Source of the DNA: JAEZBP01 sp963832725 | GTDB lineage: Bacteria; Myxococcota_A; Polyangia; Polyangiales; Sandaracinaceae | Direction of reading: 5' to 3' | DNA length: 64,000 nucleotides | Assembly (NCBI GenBank): GCA_963832725.1 | Contig: CAWHVG010000003.1 | Location: 1 to 64,000, forward strand | Shown here: in pieces, positions 49,784 to 57,380 of the stretch | Numbering within the stretch: the stretch's first letter is position 1 | Layout of the letters: every line of letters begins with the position of its first letter | Made by a program: the position numbers and the translations under genes | The notes under the pieces: generated by a model | What the model was told of the DNA's origin: nothing | The model's database searches: none | Seen by the model: the letters and a program-made list of their open reading frames with translations, nothing else

Positions 49784-50746
49784 CTACTCGGCCGCTTCGG
49801 CGCGGGCGGTGGACCGGATGAGCTCGCCCTTGGGCGGACCCGCGCGGCGGATGCGCGCGTTCTCGACCGCCGTCGCGCGCTTCTTGCCCATGAAGAGCTG
49901 CGCGCGCTCGAAGCGCCGGACGTAGCGCCGGTAGGCGGGGTTGTCGTAGCGAGGGTGGTTGCTCAGCGCGGCCTTCAGGTAGCCCCAGGTGATGGCGGCG
50001 CCGCCCACGATCCACGGCGGCTCCATCGAGCGGTACGCCGCCACGGCCAGCACGTAGTAGGGCGCCGAGCCCATGAAGTACTTGCCGCGGCCCCAGCGGA
50101 TCCGCCCCACGCGGATGTTCTCCTGGCTGCTGCCCATCGGCCTCAGGTGCACGATGCGCATCTCGGGATCGTTCGTCGACTGGGCGATCCAGCCGTTCAT
50201 GCGGCAGAGGTGGCCGTCGATGCCGTCCCAGGAGACCTCGCGCACGAACCCGCCGATCTCCTGGAAGCAGCCGACCCGGTAGAACTTCGCCGGCCCCACC
50301 GCGTTCTCGTCGCCGGTCCGCTCCATCCACAGGCGACCGTCCGGCTTGCGCTCGAAGAGCTTGCCGGAGACGTTGCCGAGGTAGGGGTCGCGCTCCATCC
50401 GCTCCATGGCCCGCTCGAAGTAGCGGGGCGGCATCTCGAGGTCGCCGTCGAACTTGCAGACGTAGTCGAAGTCCGTGAGGTCGACGTGCGACAGGCCGTC
50501 GTAGAACGCTTCGATGACGCCCGGGCCGACCGCGCGCGCGCCGCGGTCCTCGCGCTTCACCACCACGATGTAGTCGTGCTTCGCCGCGTACTCGGCCAGG
50601 ATCTCCGCCGTCCCATCCGTCGAGCCGTCGTCGACGATGACCCACAGCGCCGGCGGCATGCTCTGGCGGGTGGTCGTCTCCAGCGTGCTGCGGATGTAAC
50701 GGGCCTCGTCACGGCAGGGTGTGATCAGGCAGTAGCGACGGCCCAT
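49784..50746 (-). CDS. family 2 glycosyltransferase
   Basis: A GT2 enzyme of 320 residues from ATG 50746 (MGRRYCLITPCRDEARYIRS); ATG 50785 is an alternative. The GT-A motifs are VIVDDGSTDGTAEIL, the metal-binding region FDYVCKFDGDLEMPPRYFE and a downstream WDGIDGHLCRMNGW, where the catalytic base is expected. It is hydrophilic with no clear membrane anchor. It is the last gene of the exopolysaccharide operon, ~107-160 bases after asnB. It likely adds one sugar to the lipid-linked unit. Confidence 0.87.
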   Translation of the reverse strand: MGRRYCLITPCRDEARYIRSTLETTTRQSMPPALWVIVDDGSTDGTAEILAEYAAKHDYIVVVKREDRGARAVGPGVIEAFYDGLSHVDLTDFDYVCKFDGDLEMPPRYFERAMERMERDPYLGNVSGKLFERKPDGRLWMERTGDENAVGPAKFYRVGCFQEIGGFVREVSWDGIDGHLCRMNGWIAQSTNDPEMRIVHLRPMGSSQENIRVGRIRWGRGKYFMGSAPYYVLAVAAYRSMEPPWIVGGAAITWGYLKAALSNHPRYDNPAYRRYVRRFERAQLFMGKKRATAVENARIRRAGPPKGELIRSTARAEAAE

Positions 50747-50909
50747 CGGCCGCGCGACGGGACAGTAAATCCTCGGCTCACCCATTCGTCCTCCAACCGG
50801 CATGCGCGCGCGCGGCGACGCGTGGTCGAGCGGCTCGGCGCACGCGTCCGGCGGCGAGCCGCGAGATGTCCGCGGGGGCTCTCGAGAGAGGGCCCCCCGC
50901 GACGTGCGC

Positions 50910-52829
50910 TCATAGGTAGACGCGGTGCGCGCGACACCACCACGACACGACGAAGAGCGCCCACACCCGCGACCAGTAGACGCCGGGCCCGCCGGCCTCG
51001 AACGCGCGCCACAAGCGCGCCATCGCTTCGCCGTCGAGGCCGATCCGCCGCGCGTGCGCCACGTCCCGGAAGGTCTCGGCCATCCGCGGGCCCAGCCCCT
51101 GCCGGCACCAGCGGTCCAGCGGCAGCTCGAACCCGGCCTTGGGTCGATCGAAGAGCGCCGGGTCGAGCTCGCGTCGCACCATCTCTTTCAGGAGCGTCTT
51201 CTTTCGAAGGGGGTGATAGCGCCGCGCGATCGGGACCCGCGCCAGGGCCTCCACCACCTCGTGGTCGAGGAGCGGGACCCGCACCTCCAGCGAGACGGCC
51301 ATCGACGCCGCGTCGGTGTCGCGCAAGAGCCGCTCCCCGAGGAAGCTCGAGAGCTCCAGATCGGTGATCGCCGCCAGGTCCGGCTCGCCTTCGATGCCCG
51401 CACGCAGGGCGTCGGCGTGCGCTCGATCCAGTCCCCACGCCACATCCGGCGGGGTCGTCAATGCCAGCTCGCTCGCCAGCTCCCGCGAGAAGAGGCCGTA
51501 GCTCACTTGGTAGAGCGCGAGGAGATCACCGCGGGTGGCCAGGACGTCGGCCAGCTTCCCCCAGCGGGTCTGCGGCGCGACCTCGCCCGCGGCGCCGGTC
51601 CGGAGGCGCGTGGCCACTTTCGCGGCCCGGTTCAGGATGGGCTCCGGGACACCCGCCAGTCTTCCTGCGATCCGGCGGGCGCGCGGGAGATCGACGAAGC
51701 TGGCGTAGCCGCCGAAGAGCTCGTCTCCGCCGGTGCCGGCGAGGGCCACCGTCAGGCCGGCCTCTTTGACCGCGCGGCTCACGAAGTAGGTGTTGATGGC
51801 GTCGAAGGTCGGCTGGTCGATGGAGGCCAGCGCGTCGTCCAGGCCGTCGAGGAACGTCGATTCACTCAGCGTCACCTCGCGGTGTTCGGTGCCGAGCGTA
51901 TCGGCGACCTTTCGCGCGTATGCGGACTCGTCCCACGCCGCCTCGGGGAAGCGGATGGTGAAGGTGGAGACGGGCGCGTCCGAGGCGCGCTGGGCGAGGG
52001 CGGCCACCGCGCTCGAGTCGACGCCACCGCTCAGGAACACGCCGAGCGGGACGTCGGAGACGAGCCGCAGCCGGACGGCCTCGGCGAGGGTGTCGGCCAG
52101 GTGGCGGACGGCGCCCTCTTCGTCGGCGTCGGGCCGGGCGCGCGGCAGCGTCCAGTAGCGCTTCGGCTCGCGCAGGCGGCCGTCGAGGCCGACCCGCATC
52201 GTCGTTCCCGCGGGCAAGAGGGACACGCCCTCGATCAGGGTGCCGGGTCCGGGGACGAAGCCGTGCCAGACGAAGCGGGCCAACGCGCTCGGGTCGAGCT
52301 TGCGGTCGACCAGACCGGAGGCGAGCAGCCCGCGCAGCTCCGACGCGAAGAGCAGGCGGCCGCCGCGCTCGGCCAGGTAGAGCGGCTTGATGCCCAGCCG
52401 GTCGCGGGCGAGGAGCACCGTCTCGTCCCGCGGGTCCCAGATCGCCAGCGCGAACATGCCGCGCAAGCGGGCGATGACGGGCTCACCCCAGCGCGCGTAG
52501 GCGGCGAGGACGACCTCGGTGTCGCTCCGGGAGCGGAGCTCGGTGCCGAGGGCGGCCAGCTCCCGCTCCAGCTCGCGGTAGTTGTAGATCTCGCCGTTGA
52601 AGACGAGGACGACGCCGCTCCGTGGGTCCCGCATCGGCTGCCGCCCCGCCTCGCTGAGATCGAGGATGGAGAGGCGCCGATGGCCGAACGCGACGCCACG
52701 ACCCTTCGAGGTCGAGGACCATCGGCCGGACTGGTCCGGGCCGCGGTGCGCCAGGGCGTGGGTCGTCCGCTCGACCGCGTCGAGCACGTCCCGATCGATG
52801 GCGCCGATCGCGCCGGCGATGCCACACAT
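50910..52829 (-). CDS. asnB: glutamine-dependent asparagine synthase-like amidotransferase
   Basis: A 639-residue class II glutamine amidotransferase plus synthetase. Cys2 is the N-terminal nucleophile (MCGIAGAIG), with LAHRGPDQSG, HRRLSILDLSEAGRQPM, FNGEIYNYRELE and SDTEVVLAAY in the glutaminase. The synthetase has the PP-loop SGGVDSSAVAAL and LAGTGGDELFGGYASF. Genes of this kind are common in exopolysaccharide clusters, where they either make asparagine or amidate sugar acids (as WbpS-type enzymes do). Context between the epimerase and GT2 genes favours amidation of a glycan or its precursor, but this is inference. Confidence 0.9.
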   Translation of the reverse strand: MCGIAGAIGAIDRDVLDAVERTTHALAHRGPDQSGRWSSTSKGRGVAFGHRRLSILDLSEAGRQPMRDPRSGVVLVFNGEIYNYRELERELAALGTELRSRSDTEVVLAAYARWGEPVIARLRGMFALAIWDPRDETVLLARDRLGIKPLYLAERGGRLLFASELRGLLASGLVDRKLDPSALARFVWHGFVPGPGTLIEGVSLLPAGTTMRVGLDGRLREPKRYWTLPRARPDADEEGAVRHLADTLAEAVRLRLVSDVPLGVFLSGGVDSSAVAALAQRASDAPVSTFTIRFPEAAWDESAYARKVADTLGTEHREVTLSESTFLDGLDDALASIDQPTFDAINTYFVSRAVKEAGLTVALAGTGGDELFGGYASFVDLPRARRIAGRLAGVPEPILNRAAKVATRLRTGAAGEVAPQTRWGKLADVLATRGDLLALYQVSYGLFSRELASELALTTPPDVAWGLDRAHADALRAGIEGEPDLAAITDLELSSFLGERLLRDTDAASMAVSLEVRVPLLDHEVVEALARVPIARRYHPLRKKTLLKEMVRRELDPALFDRPKAGFELPLDRWCRQGLGPRMAETFRDVAHARRIGLDGEAMARLWRAFEAGGPGVYWSRVWALFVVSWWCRAHRVYL

Positions 52830-52879
52830 CGAATCCTCCGACGATGGTGTTCGAGGCGGCCGCCGGCTCTCGGGGCCGC

Positions 52880-53818
52880 CTACCTCTTGGCAGCGAAGAA
52901 GCGCGCCGTCTCTTCGATGCCCTCTTCGAGCGAGAGCGGCGGCGCCGAGGCGAGCAGCTCCGCGTTCGGCTCGAGGACCGAGCGCTCGATGTCGCCGACC
53001 CGACGCTCGCCGTGGCCGAGCTCCGCCTTCACGCCCAGCGCGCGCTCGATGGTCTCGGCGAGGGTCTTCGTGGTCGTGCCCCGGCCGGTGCCGACGTTGA
53101 GCACGTTCGCCTTCAGCTCGCCCTCGATGGCGAGGAGGTTCGCGCGCACCACGTCCCGCACCGACACGTAGTCCCGGACGCAGCCCGCGTCGCCCACCTC
53201 GCGCCGCGCGTTGATGCGGATGGGCTCGCCGGCGGAGAGGCGCTGGCAGAAGATGGCCACGACGCCGGCCTCGCCGTGCGGGTCCTGCCGCGGGCCGTAG
53301 ACGTTCGCGTAGCGCAGGATGGTGTAGGGCAGGCCGTACTCGCGCTCGTAGGCGGCGAGGTAGCCCTCGAACGCGAGCTTGCTGCAGGCGTAGGGGCTGA
53401 GGGGCTGCGCGGGGGTGCTCTCGTCGGCGCGCTCCTCGCCGGGCACCTCGCCGTAGATGGCGCCGCCGGTGCTCGCGAAGACCATGCGCTTCACGCCGTT
53501 CTGGCGCGCGGCTTCGAGCAGGCGGATGGCGCCGACGACGTTGATCTCGGCGTCGCGCACCGGCTCGCGGGTGCTCACCGAGACGGAGGTCTGTGCGGCT
53601 TGGTGACAGACGACGTCGGGCCGGTGCTCCGCGAAGACACGCTCGACCAGCGCGCCGTCGCGGATGTCGCCCTCCACGAAGCGCGCCTTGTCCGGCACGT
53701 TCTCGCGGCGTCCCGTGCTGAGGTCGTCCAGCACGACGACCTCGTGTCCGGCTTCGAGAAGCGCGTCCGCGATGTGGCTCCCGATGAAGCCCGCTCCACC
53801 CGTGACGAGGATGTTCAT
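52880..53818 (-). CDS. NAD-dependent nucleotide-sugar epimerase (UDP-glucose 4-epimerase-like)
   Basis: A 312-residue extended SDR enzyme: [46 protein letters not shown] and catalytic PYACSKLAFEGYL, then YTILRYANVYGPRQDPHGEAGVV-type segment in pieces. The sequence style is that of GalE-like 4-epimerases used in exopolysaccharide synthesis. The substrate (UDP-glucose, UDP-GlcNAc or an acid form) cannot be fixed. ATG 53818 overlaps the PssE stop by four bases. Confidence 0.88.
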   Translation of the reverse strand: MNILVTGGAGFIGSHIADALLEAGHEVVVLDDLSTGRRENVPDKARFVEGDIRDGALVERVFAEHRPDVVCHQAAQTSVSVSTREPVRDAEINVVGAIRLLEAARQNGVKRMVFASTGGAIYGEVPGEERADESTPAQPLSPYACSKLAFEGYLAAYEREYGLPYTILRYANVYGPRQDPHGEAGVVAIFCQRLSAGEPIRINARREVGDAGCVRDYVSVRDVVRANLLAIEGELKANVLNVGTGRGTTTKTLAETIERALGVKAELGHGERRVGDIERSVLEPNAELLASAPPLSLEEGIEETARFFAAKR

Positions 53819-54699
53819 GGCGTCGCCAAGCTAGCAGGAGGCCGCGTCAGGTCCACGCGCCGCGCGAGGGATCCGGCGAATCTCGCGAGGGCGCGCACCA
53901 CGGCGTTCCTCGCGTCGGGTGTGTCGCCTCCGCCGGCGCGCGGGGAAGGATCGGTCGTGTGGAGCGCGAGGTTCGCGGCGCGGGGGAGGAAGCCCGTGAG
54001 CGCGCGGCGGACGATGCGCATCGCGGGCGAAGGTGGCGCGGGATCCGGCCCTCCGGCCGCGCCTCCCCGGGCGGTGTCGGAGGCGTCGGCGCCGGCGCGG
54101 TGGGCCGTGGGGTCGCTCGCGTGCCGCGTCGTGTCGGCGGACGCGCGCGCGCCCTCGTCGGTGTCGGGTCGCCTGTCCCGCGGCATGTCCCTCGGTGTGT
54201 CCCTCGGCATGGCAGCGCCGGTCGCGCCGCCGATGAAGTCCGCGATGGCGCGGACCAAGGGGCCGCCGGCCTGCGCGGGCAGGCGCGGCCCGGCACCCCG
54301 GAGGTCGACCTCGGCGATGCGGGCGGGCAGCTCGTCTTCCTCCCACGCCACCGAGACGCCCCCGCGGGCCGCGAAGCGCGCGGCGGTGGCCACCTGGTGA
54401 TCGTTGCGGGTCTCCATGCGCGCGGCCCGCCGCGGCAACACCACAATCGGCGTCCCCCGCTCGAGCGCGGCGAAGAGCGTCCCGGTCCCGGCGTGGCCGA
54501 CCACGAGGTCCGCGTCGTCGAAGGCGCGCCCGAGCTCCGCCGGCGAGAGCATGCGCGTCGCGTTCAGGTGGCGCGGCGCGGCCCCGTCCCCGATCTGCGC
54601 CAAGACCTCGTGTGCCGGGTGCGCCGCCGCCCACGCGTCCATGGCGGCGATGAGCCGGTCGAAGGGCATCTGCGCGCCCACCGTCACGAAGATCCGCAT
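53815..54699 (-). CDS. PssE-like glycosyltransferase subunit (ALG13/GT28 C-terminal type) with a long disordered tail
   Basis: A protein of 294 residues from ATG 54699 (MRIFVTVGAQMPFDRLIAAMD). The first ~165 residues match PssE/ALG13, the nucleotide-sugar-binding half of a split GT28 enzyme: FDDADLVVGHAGTGTLFAALERG and PIVVLPRRA. The remaining ~130 residues are unusual for the family: Asp/Arg/Pro/Thr-rich repeats such as PRDTPRDMPRDRRPD, then Ala/Gly-rich sequence. This tail may be disordered, or the product of an uncorrected frameshift. It works with the PssD-like protein encoded just upstream. Confidence 0.8.
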   Translation of the reverse strand: MRIFVTVGAQMPFDRLIAAMDAWAAAHPAHEVLAQIGDGAAPRHLNATRMLSPAELGRAFDDADLVVGHAGTGTLFAALERGTPIVVLPRRAARMETRNDHQVATAARFAARGGVSVAWEEDELPARIAEVDLRGAGPRLPAQAGGPLVRAIADFIGGATGAAMPRDTPRDMPRDRRPDTDEGARASADTTRHASDPTAHRAGADASDTARGGAAGGPDPAPPSPAMRIVRRALTGFLPRAANLALHTTDPSPRAGGGDTPDARNAVVRALARFAGSLARRVDLTRPPASLATP

Positions 54700-54721
54700 C
54701 GCGTCGACCCCCTCCGCACCT

Positions 54722-55201
54722 TCAACCGTCCAGGACATTGCCCGCGTAGCGCGGCCCACCAGGCCGAACCAGCTCGGGCCACTGGGTGAGCCAGAGATCG
54801 GCGTACCTGCCGACCGTCCGGCCGCTCATGCTCAGCTCCTCCACGTTGGCCAGGCTGTCCACCCAGATGGTGCGCGCGCCGAGGAGCTTCGCGAGCACCA
54901 CGCCGAAGAAGCCGGGGAGGGCGCCCGTCGAGATGACCACGTCGGGGCGCTCCCGGAGCAAGAGGCGCAGCACCGACGCCGCCGTCCGCAGGAGGCCCAG
55001 CCGCTCCCAGCGCGTGACGTCCGGCACCACCGAGAGCGGTGCGCCCGCGACCTGCTCGCGGTAGCGCTCCGAGACGGTCGCATACACCACGTCGTGCCCC
55101 TCGAACGCCGGCCGCAGGCGCAAGAGCTCGACCCAGTGGCCGCCGCCGGAGCTGATCGCCAGGACCTTCCGCCGCGCCGCTGTCACGGGTCGCCGCGTCA
55201 C
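54722..55201 (-). CDS. PssD-like glycosyltransferase subunit (ALG14 type)
   Basis: A 159-residue membrane-associated half of a split GT28 enzyme. It starts with VLAISSGGGHWVELLRLRP, the PssD/ALG14 signature, followed by YATVSERYREQ, RPDVVISTGALPGFFGVVLAKLLGAR-type region in pieces, and WVDSLANVEELSMSG. ALG14-type proteins anchor and recruit the catalytic PssE/ALG13 partner, here the next gene after 22 bases. Together they add the second sugar (often GlcA) to the undecaprenyl-PP-linked primer in known systems. Its start overlaps the Wzc stop by four bases. Confidence 0.9.
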   Translation of the reverse strand: MTRRPVTAARRKVLAISSGGGHWVELLRLRPAFEGHDVVYATVSERYREQVAGAPLSVVPDVTRWERLGLLRTAASVLRLLLRERPDVVISTGALPGFFGVVLAKLLGARTIWVDSLANVEELSMSGRTVGRYADLWLTQWPELVRPGGPRYAGNVLDG

Positions 55202-57192
55202 GGGTCGACCGCCCCTTCCCAGAACTCTTCGATGGGCCCGGCGCGGTCGGGCAAGCGAGCGACGTCGTCGCTGAGGGCCACCACCACGAAGCCCACGCCG
55301 CCCTCTCGCCCGAGCCGGGTCTTCATCCGGGCCAGCGCGTCGGCCCGCAGCTCGTTGCTGGCCACGACCACCAGCACGCGGTCCGCGAGGCGGGCGGCGC
55401 GTCGCAGCGCCTGCCCTTCCGGCGGGCCCGTCCAGGCCGTGCAGAGGAGGCGTTGGTAGGGCTCATCGACGTCGTGGTCGTGCGACGAGGGCACGGGGCC
55501 ATCGAGCTCGTCGTCGGTGAAGAGCGGCGCCAGCATCGCGGCGCTCTCGTGGTCGCTCACGCCGCCGCTCATCGGATCCAAATCGATGATGTCATCGTCC
55601 TCCGCCGTCGCGTCCTCGTCGGGCGGGGGCAGGGCGCCGATGACCGGCATGTCCATCACGGTGGCCGCGCTCCAGTCGTGGTTGAGCTGCCCCGCGATCT
55701 CGCCCGCCAGGTGCCGCTCGGTGTCGGTGGCGCCCACCACGAGCATCGTGCCGCGCGCCTCGGGCGCTCGGTCGTCCATGTCCGCGATCAGATCGATCAG
55801 CCCGCGCGGATCCCGAGGCCACACGGTGGCGCCGATCACCGGGCCGTTGCCCCACCACGCGACCTCGGCCGGGGTCTGCACGCGCAGCCCGCGCAGCTCG
55901 CGGAAGAGCAGCCAGCCCATCACCAAGGACACCAGGAGCGCCGGGATGGCCGCGGCGACCAGGTAGCGCTGCTTGGACGCCATCGCGTCCTCGGGCGGCT
56001 GCGCCGTGGCCAGGCGCCGGAAGCCGGTCTGGATCTCGCGCAGCCCGTCCTCGGCGCGGGCCTTCTGCTCGGTGAGGTCGTTGACGAGCGCCTGCTTCAC
56101 GTTGACCTGCGCCAGGAGGCTGGCGGCGCGGCCCTCCATGGTGCTGAACCGGTTGGTGCGCGTCTGGGCCTGCTGCGCGAGCTGGGCCAGCGACCCGTGG
56201 CGGTGGCGCGCGCCCTCGAGCTCCGTCTCGGCCTCGGCGAGGTTGGTCTGGAGCTCCTCGTGCAGGTTGCTCACCCCCATGCGGGTCGAGCTGCCGCCCC
56301 CGCTTCGGACGCGACCGCGGAGCGAGGCGACCTGGCGGGTCAACGCCTGCACCTGGGGGTGCTGCTCGGAGAGGCTGCTCCGGGCCTCCTGCAGGCGCCC
56401 CTCGAGCTCGCGGAGCCGCTCGGCGTCGCGGGACGAACCGCTCGCCGTCGCCTCGAGGCGTGGCGTGCGCGAGACCGCGCTCCGGAGCTGCTGCACGCGC
56501 GCCGTGAGCGCCTCCACCTCCGCCTCGGCGAGGTCCGCCTCGGACTGCAGGTGGGCCGCCTCGGTGATCGCTTGCTCCTGCTCGGCGCTCAGATCGGTGA
56601 TGTGGTTCTGCTCGCGGAAGCCGTCGTAGTGGCGGCGCGCCGACTGGAGCTCGGTCGTGGCCGCGGCGATACGCTCGCGCAGACCTGCGATCGCCGTCTC
56701 CAGCTGGCGGCGCCGGCGCTCGCGGTGATGCTCGAGGAAGAGCGCGGCCACTGTGTTGGCCATCCGGGCGGCGCCGCGCGCGCTGTGATCGAAGGTCTTG
56801 AACGAGACGAGCCCGCTCGTCGGGTCCGACTCGATCTCCACCAGCCGCTGCATCGCCTCCACGCTGGCGTCGGGCATGTGCATCCGCTCGCGGAGCGCGA
56901 TCATCATCGGCTCCGAGTGCGCGATGGAGACCAGCGAGGGCAGGTCGCGCTGCGCGTCGAGCCCGGCCTGCCCCGGCATGCCCTCGTAGCGGAGCGACGC
57001 GGTCGCCTGGTAGGTGTGGGGGATCACGAACTTGCCGACCACGACGCCCAGCACCGCGCCGGCCGTCGCCGCCACCGCGAGCCAGCCCTTGCCGCGCGCG
57101 ATGGCGCGCAAGACGCGGTGGAGGTCGACGGGCAGCCCGGGCCGTTTCGGCTTCGTGTCCTCGTCGTCGAAGTGCGCGTGCTGCCGGCTCAC
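55198..57192 (-). CDS. Wzc/Wzz-like exopolysaccharide co-polymerase with degenerate kinase domain
   Basis: A protein of 664 residues from GTG 57192, preceded by gggaggaa seven bases upstream. Residues ~20-60 hold TM1 (GWLAVAATAGAVLGVVVGKF) of the Wzz domain; ~140-400 form long coiled coils; TM2 (~425-445) is IPALLVSLVMGWLLF. The C-terminal region has the fold position of a BY-kinase (TMLVVGATDTERHLAGEIA, YQRLLCTAWTGPPEGQALRRA), but no GxxxxGK(S/T) Walker A and no Tyr cluster, so it is probably kinase-dead. It should control chain length and link polymerisation to Wza export. Confidence 0.85.
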   Translation of the reverse strand: MSRQHAHFDDEDTKPKRPGLPVDLHRVLRAIARGKGWLAVAATAGAVLGVVVGKFVIPHTYQATASLRYEGMPGQAGLDAQRDLPSLVSIAHSEPMMIALRERMHMPDASVEAMQRLVEIESDPTSGLVSFKTFDHSARGAARMANTVAALFLEHHRERRRRQLETAIAGLRERIAAATTELQSARRHYDGFREQNHITDLSAEQEQAITEAAHLQSEADLAEAEVEALTARVQQLRSAVSRTPRLEATASGSSRDAERLRELEGRLQEARSSLSEQHPQVQALTRQVASLRGRVRSGGGSSTRMGVSNLHEELQTNLAEAETELEGARHRHGSLAQLAQQAQTRTNRFSTMEGRAASLLAQVNVKQALVNDLTEQKARAEDGLREIQTGFRRLATAQPPEDAMASKQRYLVAAAIPALLVSLVMGWLLFRELRGLRVQTPAEVAWWGNGPVIGATVWPRDPRGLIDLIADMDDRAPEARGTMLVVGATDTERHLAGEIAGQLNHDWSAATVMDMPVIGALPPPDEDATAEDDDIIDLDPMSGGVSDHESAAMLAPLFTDDELDGPVPSSHDHDVDEPYQRLLCTAWTGPPEGQALRRAARLADRVLVVVASNELRADALARMKTRLGREGGVGFVVVALSDDVARLPDRAGPIEEFWEGAVDP

Positions 57193-57380
57193 TGCCCGTT
57201 CCTCCCGAGGCTCCGCCCCTCCGAACGTGGATCGCCACCGGGGTACGTCACCGTCGATGAATTGCGATGGGTGTCCACGAAGATGACCAAGACACCGAGC
57301 GCGGGAGTGCACGTGGCAATCGCCAAAGGACGGCTGCGTGCCCCTGAGCGCGGTCTCTGCAAGAGGAGGGTCAACGGACG

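Noticed and set aside
48574..49821. Long open frames across the 21-bp array as real genes
   Set aside because: The repeat opens several frames on both strands at once; 20- and 22-bp units break every one of them and they run out of frame into mbnP or the GT2 gene. Kept as a repeat, not a CDS.
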